A stretch of DNA of 8,129 bases, from assembly GCA_900547995.1 (NCBI GenBank), contig URIY01000057.1, positions 1 through 8,129 of the forward strand, read 5' to 3'. The notes under the pieces are model-generated. The model worked only from the letters and a program-made list of their open reading frames with translations, searched no databases and was not told where the DNA came from. The stretch comes from an uncultured Mycoplasmatota bacterium. GTDB taxonomy: Bacteria > Bacillota_I > Bacilli_A > RF39 > UBA660. The translations under genes and the position numbers were made by a program. This document shows positions 1-5,957 of this stretch, one piece after another. Position 1 is the stretch's first letter; each line of letters starts with the position of its first letter.

Positions 1-191
1 AAGACTTAGAAAAGTTAAGAATAAGTGGTGAAAAGATAAAAATAAAAGAAGCAAAAGAAGAAGGAATTGTTTTTGGTCAAAAGCAAGAAAAAATAGAGAT
101 TGCTCGAAAAATGCTTGAAAATGATATGGATATTGATACTATATCTAAATTAACAAATCTTAGTAAATTGGAAATAGAAAAGTTGCATTAA
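1..191 (+). CDS. Rpn/PD-(D/E)XK-type transposase-nuclease, C-terminal fragment (5' end outside window)
   Basis: Only the last 62 codons are inside the window, in the frame starting at base 3 and ending at TAA 189-191. The visible protein is a charged, Lys/Glu-rich helix (about residues 10-36, containing KEEGIVFGQKQEKIEIARK) followed by a short helix-turn-helix-like segment (MLENDMDIDTISKLTNLSKLEIEKL, in two parts at residues 37-51 and 52-61). This tail, a repeat-like EG..G...K..IA..ML stretch then 'D.DTI...T.LS..EIE.L', is typical of the Rpn family (recombination-promoting nuclease, PD-(D/E)XK fold) that is abundant in gut Firmicutes. The nuclease core and its catalytic residues lie upstream of the window, so activity cannot be judged. 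The assignment rests on recognising the tail pattern; another protein with a similar DNA-binding tail is possible. The gene is separated from parE by a terminator and a promoter, so it is not part of that operon. Confidence 0.7.
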   Translation, partial: DLEKLRISGEKIKIKEAKEEGIVFGQKQEKIEIARKMLENDMDIDTISKLTNLSKLEIEKLH

Positions 192-210
192 AAGACAACT
201 TTTTTCTTTA
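178..210 (+). terminator. Rho-independent-like terminator of the upstream Rpn-type gene
   Basis: AAAAGTTG (178-185) is perfectly complementary to CAACTTTT (196-203), giving an 8-bp stem with a 10-nt loop. A T-rich run (TTTTTTCTTTATTTT, 200-214) starts in the 3' arm and continues past it. The stop codon of the preceding gene (189-191) lies in the loop, so the hairpin is built into the end of the coding sequence. The stem has only two G-C pairs and is weak by standard criteria, but such A/T-rich terminators are expected in a genome of this composition. Confidence 0.6.
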
Positions 211-236
211 TTTTAAAGGTAAAATTCAATAAAAAC

Positions 237-265
237 TTGTCAAAAAATTTGAAAAATGATAAGAT
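237..265 (+). promoter_or_regulatory. sigma-A-type promoter for parE-parC
   Basis: A -35 box TTGTCA (237-242, 5 of 6 consensus bases) is separated by 17 nt from a -10 box TAAGAT (260-265, 4 of 6). The -10 is immediately preceded by TGA (257-259), an extended -10 TGn element. The spacer is A/T-rich. Transcription should start near 271-273, which puts the parE ribosome site at the very 5' end of the mRNA and leaves a leader of only about 15 nt. Confidence 0.6.
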
Positions 266-272
266 GTTTTAT

Positions 273-279
273 AGGTGAT
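273..279 (+). promoter_or_regulatory. Ribosome binding site that fixes the parE start
   Basis: AGGTGAT matches the complement of the 5' half of the usual anti-Shine-Dalgarno sequence and lies 7 nt before ATG 287. The in-frame GTG at 275 is inside this site and so is very unlikely to be the real start. Confidence 0.75.
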
Positions 280-286
280 AGATAGT

Positions 287-2191
287 ATGGCATATGATGA
301 GAGTTCAATAAAAATATTAGAGGGTCTAGAAGCAGTTAGAAAAAGACCAGGTATGTATATAGGATCAACGGACAAAAGAGGTTTGCATCATCTTATATGG
401 GAAATTGTTGATAATAGTATTGATGAGGTTATCAATGGTTTTGGTAATAAGATAAAAATAACAATGCATAAGGATGATAGTATTTCTGTAGAAGATGAAG
501 GACGTGGTGTACCAGTTGGTATGCATTCTAGTGGTATGTCAACACCAGAGGTAATTTATACTGTACTTCATGCAGGTGGTAAATTTGAAACGAGTGGTTA
601 TAAAGTATCCGGAGGTCTTCATGGAGTAGGTGCCAGTGTTGTTAATGCCCTTAGTAAAAAACTTGAAGTAAATATTAAAAGGGATGGATATGAATATTTT
701 ATATCCTTTGAAAATGGTGGACACTTAAAGACACCTCTTACAAGATTAGAAAAAACAAATAAAACAGGTACAAAGGTACGTTTTTGGCCAGATGGTACCA
801 TTTTTTCAACGACCAATTTTTCTTTTTCAACCATTTGTGAAAGAATGCAAGAATGTGCTTTTTTACTTAAAAATTTAACAATTGAATTATTTAATGAAGA
901 AGAGAATAGAAAAGAAATATATCATTATGAAAATGGTTTAAAATCTTTTGTTGAGTATTTAAATGAAGATAAAAATGAATTACATAAAGTTGTTAATTTT
1001 GAGGGTATGAAAGATGGTATTGATGTAAATGTTGCTTTTCAATATACAGATACATATACGGAAAATATTATTTCTTTTGTTAATAATGTAAAGACAAATG
1101 ATGGTGGTACACATGAAGTAGGTTTTAAAACAGCCATTACTCGTGTTTTTAATGATTATGCAAGAGCAAATAAATACTTAAAAGATAAAGATAAAAATTT
1201 AGAGGGTACAGATACAAGGGAAGGGTTAACAGCTATTATTAGTTTACAAATACCAGAAAACTTACTTCAATTTGAGGGCCAAACAAAAGGAAAACTTGGA
1301 ACACCAGAGGCAAGAGTAATTGTTGATAGTATTGTTACTGAAAAGTTGCAATTCTTCTTAGAAGAAAATAAACAAGTTGCAACCAACATAGTTGAAAAAA
1401 TGCTTAAAAGTAAACTAGTTCGTGAGGCTGCAAGAAAAGCTAGGGATGATGCTCGAAATGGTAAAACTAAGGGTAAAATAGAGAAAAATTTATCAGGAAA
1501 ACTAGCTCCCGCTCAAAGTAAAAATCCTAAAATTAATGAATTATTCTTAGTCGAAGGAGATTCAGCTGGAGGTTCTGCGAAGGGTGGTCGTGATAGAAAA
1601 TTTCAGGCAATTTTACCACTTCGTGGAAAAGTAATTAATACGGCAAAGGCATCAATGGAAGATATTTTAAAAAATGAAGAAATAAATACAATGATTCATA
1701 CTATTGGTGCTGGTGTTGGTAGTGATTTTTCTGCTAAAGATTCTAATTATGATAAAGTTATTATTATGACCGATGCCGATGTCGATGGTGCACACATTCA
1801 AATTCTTTTGTTAACCTTTTTCTACTATTATATGAGGGGATTAATTGAAGAAGGAAAATTATATATTGCCCTTCCACCTTTATATAAGTTAGATTATGGT
1901 AAAAAACACTATTATGCATATTCTGATGATGAACTTGAAAGTATCAAAAAAGAACATACCGGAAAATATAGTATTCAACGTTATAAAGGACTTGGTGAAA
2001 TGAATGCCGATCAACTTTGGGAAACAACAATGAATCCTGAAACGAGAAGTTTAATTAAGGTTAATATCATTGATGCGGCTCTTGCCGAAAAACGCGTTAG
2101 TGTATTAATGGGTGATAAAGTAGAACCACGTAAAGAGTGGATTAATGAAAATGTTGAATTTACAATGGAAGATAATTATAGAGCAAAGTAG
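287..2191 (+). CDS. parE: DNA topoisomerase IV subunit B (ParE)
   Basis: This is the ATPase and TOPRIM subunit of topoisomerase IV, which with ParC decatenates daughter chromosomes and relaxes supercoils. From ATG 287 the protein is 634 aa, normal for Gram-positive ParE. Domains in order: GHKL ATPase with the catalytic Glu in IWEIVDNSIDE (E39, N43), the DEGRGVP nucleotide loop (70-76), the GGLHGVGASVVNALS lid region (109-123) and the QTK loop (332-334) with its ATP-sensing Lys334. The TOPRIM domain follows, with LVEGDSAGGSA (421-431; E423), PLRGK (444-448) and the metal-binding DADVD (496-500). The end carries the conserved RYKGLGEMNADQLWETTMNP (565-584). ParE is preferred over GyrB because of GMHSSGMSTPEVI, the PAQSKNP linker before TOPRIM, NTAKA after PLRGK, and the parC gene 7 nt downstream. 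A longer GTG start at 275 (638 aa) lies inside the ribosome site and is rejected. No truncation or missing key residue is visible. Confidence 0.96.
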   Translation: MAYDESSIKILEGLEAVRKRPGMYIGSTDKRGLHHLIWEIVDNSIDEVINGFGNKIKITMHKDDSISVEDEGRGVPVGMHSSGMSTPEVIYTVLHAGGKFETSGYKVSGGLHGVGASVVNALSKKLEVNIKRDGYEYFISFENGGHLKTPLTRLEKTNKTGTKVRFWPDGTIFSTTNFSFSTICERMQECAFLLKNLTIELFNEEENRKEIYHYENGLKSFVEYLNEDKNELHKVVNFEGMKDGIDVNVAFQYTDTYTENIISFVNNVKTNDGGTHEVGFKTAITRVFNDYARANKYLKDKDKNLEGTDTREGLTAIISLQIPENLLQFEGQTKGKLGTPEARVIVDSIVTEKLQFFLEENKQVATNIVEKMLKSKLVREAARKARDDARNGKTKGKIEKNLSGKLAPAQSKNPKINELFLVEGDSAGGSAKGGRDRKFQAILPLRGKVINTAKASMEDILKNEEINTMIHTIGAGVGSDFSAKDSNYDKVIIMTDADVDGAHIQILLLTFFYYYMRGLIEEGKLYIALPPLYKLDYGKKHYYAYSDDELESIKKEHTGKYSIQRYKGLGEMNADQLWETTMNPETRSLIKVNIIDAALAEKRVSVLMGDKVEPRKEWINENVEFTMEDNYRAK

Positions 2192-2198
2192 GTGAATT

Positions 2199-4703
2199 AT
2201 GGAAGATATATTAAAAAGAATTCAAGATTATGCCCTTGAAGAAATAATGGGTGATCGTTTTGGAAAATATGCTAAAGAGATAATTCAAGATAGAGCCATT
2301 CCTGATGTAAGAGATGGATTAAAACCTGTTCAAAGAAGAATTCTTTATGCTATGTATAAAGCTGGTAATACCTGTGAACATGGATATATAAAATGCGCGG
2401 CTACTGTCGGAGATGTTTTAGGAAAGTTCCATCCACATGGTGATTCATCAGTATATGATGCTATGGTTCGTATGAGTCAGTGGTGGAAGCAAAATAATAT
2501 TTTAGTGGACATACATGGTAATAATGGTTCAATGGATGGCGATTCAGCGGCTGCATATCGTTACACTGAAGCCCGTCTTTCCAAAATTAGTAATGAATTA
2601 CTAAAAGATTTAGATAAAGATACAGTTGAATGGGCACCAAACTTTGATGATCGTTTTTTAGAGCCTACTGTTCTTCCAGCTAAATTTCCTAACTTACTTG
2701 TAAATGGTACTAATGGTATTTCGGCAGGATATGCAACTAATATACCACCACATAATTTAGGTGAAATAATTGATGCTACAATTAAACGAATTGATAGTCC
2801 TAACTGTTATCTTGATACTATTTTAAATATTGTAAAAGGCCCTGATTTCCCAACAGGAGGTATTGTTGAAGGTAAAAGAGGTATTATTGACGCTTTTACC
2901 ACTGGTCGTGGAAAAGTTGTTGTAAAAAGTAAAGTTAGATTCAATAAAGAAAAAGGTAAAGAACAAATTATTGTTGAAGAAATACCCTTTGAAGTTAATA
3001 AAGCAAATCTTGTTAATAAAATTGATTCTATTCGTATTGATAAAAAAATTGAAGGTATATCAGAAGTACGTGATGAAACAGATAGAGATGGACTTCGCAT
3101 TGTTATTGATTTAAAATCAGGTGCTAACAAAGAAATGATTTTAAATTATCTTCTTAAAAATACAGAATTACAAATATCTTATGCCTATAATATGGTTGCC
3201 ATTGTAAATAGAAGACCAATGACACTAGGACTTTTACAATTACTTGATGCTTATATTAATCATCAAAAAGAAGTATTAATTAGAAGAAGTGAATTTGATT
3301 TAAAAGCATATCAAAAACGTCTTCATATTGTTGATGGTTTCTTAAAGATGCTATCTATTTTGGATAAAGTTATCAAAATTATTAGAGCAAGTAAAAATAA
3401 GGCTGATGCTAAAGATAATTTAGTAAAAGAATTTGCTTTTACACCAGAACAGGCTGAAGCGATTGTTATGTTACAATTATATAAATTAACAAATACTGAT
3501 GTTCTGGTACTTGAAGAAGAAAAACGTGAATTAGAGAAATTTATTGAAGCCCTAAAATTAATATTAAGTGATGAAAGTAAATTAAAAGAAGTTATGAAAC
3601 ATGAATTAAAGAAAATTAAGAGTGAATATGCAACACCTAGAAAGACAGAAATAAGAGATGAAATAACAGAAATTAAAATTGATGTAACGGCAACTATTCC
3701 AAAGGAAGATGTTATTGTTGTTGTTACTCATGATGGATATGTAAAACGTGTATCAAAGAGAAGTTATAATAAAGATGAGGAAACACTTGTTAAAGATAAA
3801 GATTATGTAATTGGACTTTATGAAATGAATACTATGGATACACTTTTAATCTTTACAAGTAAAGGAAATTATTTATATGTACCTGTATATGAACTTCCAG
3901 AATTAAAATGGAAAGAACTTGGAAAACATATAAGCAATATTATTAAAATTGATGCTGAAGAAATTGTTGTTACAAGCATTCCTGTAAAAAGCTTTGAACA
4001 AAATTGTTTAATTACTTTAGTTACTAAAGGTGGTATGATTAAAAGAACAAATCTTTCAGAATTTAAAGTACAAAGATATTCTAAACCAATTAGTTGTATG
4101 AAATGTAAGGATGATGATGAAGTTATTTCTGTAACAATTAATAATGATGAATATATCGTTTTAACAACTAAATTAGGATATGCTTTAAAATATAAAGTAG
4201 AAGAAATACCAACACTTGGCTTAAAAGCATCTGGTGTAAAGGCTATATCACTTAAAAATGATTCTCTAATTGGAGCTTTTATAACAAGTGATCAAAATAC
4301 ATTACTTATTGTAACTGATAAAAATACCGCTAAAAGAATTCATATTAAAGATATAGAATTATCATCTAGAGCAAGAAAAGGCATGAAAGTAATAAGAGAG
4401 GTTAAAACTAATCCATATTATTTGAGTAAAACATTTATATCACAAATGAAAGATATTTTATATGTTCATACAAAAGATAAAAATGTCGATATTAAAATGT
4501 CAGATATCCCATTTGCAGATAATCTATCAACAGGAACAAATATAATTAAAGATACAATAATAAATTGTTATATAAGTGTTAGTATTAAAGAATGTGAAGA
4601 TGAAGTAAATGATGATACCAATGATAAAATTGAATTAAAGCAAATTGATGATAAAATATTAACTATAGATGATTTCCTAGATAATTTTGAAATCGAAAAA
4701 TAA
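2199..4703 (+). CDS. parC: DNA topoisomerase IV subunit A (ParC)
   Basis: This is the DNA breakage-reunion subunit; it forms the ParC2ParE2 decatenase with the product of the gene just upstream. The 834-aa protein has the winged-helix/tower core with the catalytic Tyr122 in RYTEARLS preceded by Arg121. It also has LKPVQRRILYAMY (41-53), HPHGDSSVYDAMVRM (78-92), HGNNGSMDGD (106-115) and the intercalating Ile174 in NGTNGISAG. A coiled-coil-like segment (about 355-475) is followed by a C-terminal beta-pinwheel (about 495-795). ParC rather than GyrA is indicated by HGNNGS, LGLKASGVKAISLK (673-686) and the lack of a proper GyrA box; the nearest sequence is ARKGMKVIR (725-733). Ser83 and Asp87 occupy the two classical quinolone-resistance positions and look unmutated. 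The protein ends in an acidic tail (797-834) with LTIDDFLDNFEIEK. ATG 2199 follows AGGTGA (2190-2195), whose first bases overlap the parE TAG stop, indicating coupled translation. Confidence 0.96.
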   Translation: MEDILKRIQDYALEEIMGDRFGKYAKEIIQDRAIPDVRDGLKPVQRRILYAMYKAGNTCEHGYIKCAATVGDVLGKFHPHGDSSVYDAMVRMSQWWKQNNILVDIHGNNGSMDGDSAAAYRYTEARLSKISNELLKDLDKDTVEWAPNFDDRFLEPTVLPAKFPNLLVNGTNGISAGYATNIPPHNLGEIIDATIKRIDSPNCYLDTILNIVKGPDFPTGGIVEGKRGIIDAFTTGRGKVVVKSKVRFNKEKGKEQIIVEEIPFEVNKANLVNKIDSIRIDKKIEGISEVRDETDRDGLRIVIDLKSGANKEMILNYLLKNTELQISYAYNMVAIVNRRPMTLGLLQLLDAYINHQKEVLIRRSEFDLKAYQKRLHIVDGFLKMLSILDKVIKIIRASKNKADAKDNLVKEFAFTPEQAEAIVMLQLYKLTNTDVLVLEEEKRELEKFIEALKLILSDESKLKEVMKHELKKIKSEYATPRKTEIRDEITEIKIDVTATIPKEDVIVVVTHDGYVKRVSKRSYNKDEETLVKDKDYVIGLYEMNTMDTLLIFTSKGNYLYVPVYELPELKWKELGKHISNIIKIDAEEIVVTSIPVKSFEQNCLITLVTKGGMIKRTNLSEFKVQRYSKPISCMKCKDDDEVISVTINNDEYIVLTTKLGYALKYKVEEIPTLGLKASGVKAISLKNDSLIGAFITSDQNTLLIVTDKNTAKRIHIKDIELSSRARKGMKVIREVKTNPYYLSKTFISQMKDILYVHTKDKNVDIKMSDIPFADNLSTGTNIIKDTIINCYISVSIKECEDEVNDDTNDKIELKQIDDKILTIDDFLDNFEIEK

Positions 4704-4704
4704 G

Positions 4705-4732
4705 TTAACTTTTTGGACTATTAACATATAAT
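4705..4732 (+). promoter_or_regulatory. Probable promoter for ylbD-ylbE-rsmD
   Basis: A perfect TATAAT (4727-4732) is preceded, with a 16-nt spacer, by TTAACT (4705-4710, 4 of 6 matches to TTGACA). Transcription would start near 4739, next to the ribosome site, giving a very short leader as proposed for parE. No convincing terminator separates parC from this site, so some read-through from parC is also likely. Confidence 0.5.
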
Positions 4733-4737
4733 ATTAT

Positions 4738-4744
4738 AGGTGAT
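4738..4744 (+). promoter_or_regulatory. Ribosome binding site that fixes the ylbD start
   Basis: AGGTGAT lies 4 nt before ATG 4749. It is the same heptamer as in front of parE. The in-frame GTG at 4740 lies inside it and would add only three residues (MII), so ATG 4749 is preferred. Confidence 0.7.
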
Positions 4745-4748
4745 TATA

Positions 4749-5123
4749 ATGGCAAATAAAGAGGAATTTAAAGAGTTTGTCAAGAAAAATCCACGATTAA
4801 TAACTTTTATCAAAAATGGTGATATGACTTGGCAAAAATTTTATGAAATATATGACATATATGGAGATAGTAGTGATGCATGGAAAGATTATTTAGTATC
4901 AAATGAAAATGTAAGTAAAGCAGCTGTAGCTACTACTGGGGCACTTGGTATTAATGATATCTTTTCATGGATTAAAAATATTAATTTAGATAGTTTACAA
5001 GAGGGTGTAAATAGTTTACAACGTGTTATAGGTGTTGTTAAAGATTTAGGCAATAAAGACGATACTAATGTCAAAAAAGAAGAATATAAGCCTAGACCAA
5101 TATATAAACATTTTGAAGATTAA
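4749..5123 (+). CDS. ylbD: YlbD-like protein (family named 'putative coat protein')
   Basis: A 124-aa soluble protein resembling Bacillus YlbD in length and pattern. The N-terminal part (residues 5-49) has FKEFVKKNPRL, then an acidic/aromatic stretch with TWQKFYEIYDIYGD (27-40) and AWKDYL (44-49). A second helical part (68-101) contains INDIFSWIKNINLDSLQEGV, and is followed by a polar linker and a C-terminal RPIYKHFED (116-124). The family label comes from Bacillus, where YlbD is listed as a putative spore-coat protein; its biochemical role is not established and nothing here shows a coat function. No signal peptide is seen. The only moderately hydrophobic run, around 57-68, is too short to be a confident membrane helix. 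The identification is supported by context: it is followed directly by a YlbE-like gene and rsmD, the same order as in Bacillus. Confidence 0.8.
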   Translation: MANKEEFKEFVKKNPRLITFIKNGDMTWQKFYEIYDIYGDSSDAWKDYLVSNENVSKAAVATTGALGINDIFSWIKNINLDSLQEGVNSLQRVIGVVKDLGNKDDTNVKKEEYKPRPIYKHFED

Positions 5124-5344
5124 TGACACTTGATATACAGTTTAAATTAAAAAGTAACCCTCTTTATAAACAATATTTAAGACAACATTCTTCTTGGTAT
5201 AGACTTTTAACAAGAAATCCTAATCTTTATAAAAATTTTGAGGAAGAAGTCAAAGATTTTTATAAGTTAAGACCATCTGATAGAATTAATCAAATGTTAG
5301 ATACCATAGAATTGTTACAAACATTTATGACATCGTTTAAATAG
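5123..5344 (+). CDS. ylbE: YlbE-like small protein
   Basis: A 73-aa protein of the YlbE-like family, close to the Bacillus protein in size (about 79 aa). Recognisable features are an N-terminal helix with NPLYKQYLRQHSSWYRLLTRNP (in two parts, residues 12-24 and 25-33) and FYKLRPSDRINQM (46-58), followed by a C-terminal helix ending in LLQTFMTSFK. The WYR-x-L-x-R-(H/N)P core is the family hallmark. Function is unknown in any organism to my knowledge. Its ATG overlaps the ylbD stop by one base (TAATG at 5121-5125). With only a weak GAAG (5115-5118) upstream, translation is probably coupled to ylbD. No membrane segment, cysteine motif or double-glycine leader is present, so it is not a candidate substrate for the transporter downstream. 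Confidence 0.82.
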   Translation: MTLDIQFKLKSNPLYKQYLRQHSSWYRLLTRNPNLYKNFEEEVKDFYKLRPSDRINQMLDTIELLQTFMTSFK

Positions 5345-5352
5345 GAGTATAT

Positions 5353-5889
5353 ATGAGAATTATAAGTGGAAAATATAAGGGAAAAAAGATAGATGGGTTT
5401 AATATTGATGGAACAAGACCAACTATGGATAGAATAAAGGAATCTTTATTTGGAAGTATTCAAAATTATATCAAAGATAGTATTTGTTTAGACTTATTTG
5501 CAGGTAGTGGCTCACTTGGATTTGAAGCACTTAGTAATGGAGCAGATAAGTGCTACTTCGTAGATAAAAATAATATTGTTGTAAAACAATTAAATAAAAC
5601 AAAAAATATGCTTAATATTACAAATGGTGTTATTTTAAATAGTGATTATAAAGATGCACTAGATACATTTAAAAAAGAAAATATTAAATTTGATATTATT
5701 TTTCTAGATCCTCCATATAAATTTAATTTAATTGGCCCTTGTTTAGAATTGATTTATAAATATAACTTATTAAGTGAAAAGGGAATTATTGTATGTGAAT
5801 GTGAAAATGAAGAATTTGATATAAAAAATTTTAGACTATTAAAAGAAAAGAAATATGGAATTAAAAAGATTAAAATTATTACAAGTTAA
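5353..5889 (+). CDS. rsmD: 16S rRNA (guanine(966)-N(2))-methyltransferase RsmD
   Basis: An S-adenosylmethionine-dependent class I methyltransferase that, by family, makes N2-methylguanosine at position 966 (E. coli numbering) of 16S rRNA during 30S assembly in the cytoplasm. The 178-aa length is normal. Visible motifs are the N-terminal RIISGKYKGKKI (2-13), TRPTMDRIKESLF (21-33), the SAM-binding motif I DLFAGSGSLGFEAL (47-60), the motif II acid in YFVDK (Asp71) and the catalytic motif IV DPPY (119-122) in DIIFLDPPYKF. The carboxyl end holds the usual final strands and is intact. ATG 5353 is preceded by AGGAG (5343-5347) with 5-nt spacing, and this site overlaps the ylbE TAG, so the two genes are cotranscribed. 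The gene ends in a hairpin that includes its stop codon. In Bacillus, rsmD is usually followed by coaD; here an export gene follows instead. Confidence 0.95.
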   Translation: MRIISGKYKGKKIDGFNIDGTRPTMDRIKESLFGSIQNYIKDSICLDLFAGSGSLGFEALSNGADKCYFVDKNNIVVKQLNKTKNMLNITNGVILNSDYKDALDTFKKENIKFDIIFLDPPYKFNLIGPCLELIYKYNLLSEKGIIVCECENEEFDIKNFRLLKEKKYGIKKIKIITS

Positions 5890-5907
5890 TAATTTTTTTT
5901 GTTTTTT
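5872..5907 (+). terminator. A/T-only hairpin with T-tract ending the rsmD transcript
   Basis: AAAATTATTA (5872-5881) pairs perfectly with TAATAATTTT (5887-5896): a 10-bp stem with a 5-nt loop (CAAGT). TTTTGTTTTTT (5897-5907) follows. The rsmD stop TAA (5887-5889) is in the 3' arm. The stem has no G-C pair, so it would be weak and may allow partial read-through into the transporter gene. The T-tract and the exact placement at the gene end favour a real terminator over chance A/T sequence. Confidence 0.5.
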
Positions 5908-5944
5908 AAAAGGGTTTTTAAATTTTATATCGAATAATATAAGT

Positions 5945-5952
5945 GGAGGTGA
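5945..5952 (+). promoter_or_regulatory. Strong ribosome binding site for the TTG-started transporter gene
   Basis: GGAGGTGA is an 8-base match to the standard Shine-Dalgarno sequence and ends 5 nt before TTG 5958. Two in-frame GTG codons (5943 and 5949) overlap it and are therefore unlikely starts. No clear -35/-10 pair could be chosen in the A/T-rich bases 5908-5942. Confidence 0.75.
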
Positions 5953-5957
5953 GAGAG

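Noticed and set aside
275..286. GTG at 275 as the start of parE (four extra residues)
   Set aside because: The codon lies within the AGGTGAT ribosome site, and ATG 287 has ideal spacing and gives the family's usual N-terminus.
539..834. Two minus-strand reading frames of 61 and 71 codons inside parE
   Set aside because: They are antisense to strongly conserved ParE coding sequence, with no ribosome site or recognisable protein pattern.
2807..3130. Minus-strand frame of 107 codons inside parC
   Set aside because: Antisense shadow of the conserved ParC core; its low-complexity Ser/Leu/Ile-rich translation shows no family pattern.
4095..4107. CxxC pair in ParC (Cys633, Cys636) as a metal site
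   Set aside because: There is no second cysteine pair nearby, and the residues sit in an ordinary beta-pinwheel strand; probably incidental.
4696..4725. Terminator or operator after parC (palindrome AAGTTAACTT at 4702-4711, and GTTAA/TTAAC arms 17 nt apart)
   Set aside because: No T-tract follows and the possible stems are only 3-5 bp. The sequence overlaps the proposed -35 box, so it could be a weak operator, but nothing supports that further.
4889..5074. Minus-strand frame of 61 codons inside ylbD
   Set aside because: Fully antisense to ylbD, with no ribosome site or promoter; the hydrophobic look comes from the complementary codons.
5123..5344. The 73-codon gene as a bacteriocin precursor for the transporter
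   Set aside because: It lacks a double-glycine leader, matches the YlbE-like family and is bound into the ylbD-rsmD operon.
5903..5921. Second small hairpin TTTAAAA-GGG-TTTTTAAA after rsmD
   Set aside because: All A-T pairs with a very tight loop and no clean T-tract; the hairpin at 5872-5896 explains termination better.
5908..5942. Promoter for the transporter (for example TTTTTA 5915-5920 with TATAAG 5938-5943)
   Set aside because: Several A/T-rich combinations are equally poor, and this one would start transcription inside the ribosome site. A promoter probably exists but its position cannot be chosen.
5943..5957. GTG starts at 5943 or 5949 for the transporter
   Set aside because: Both overlap the GGAGGTGA ribosome site. 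TTG 5958 is correctly spaced and gives the expected C39-transporter N-terminus.
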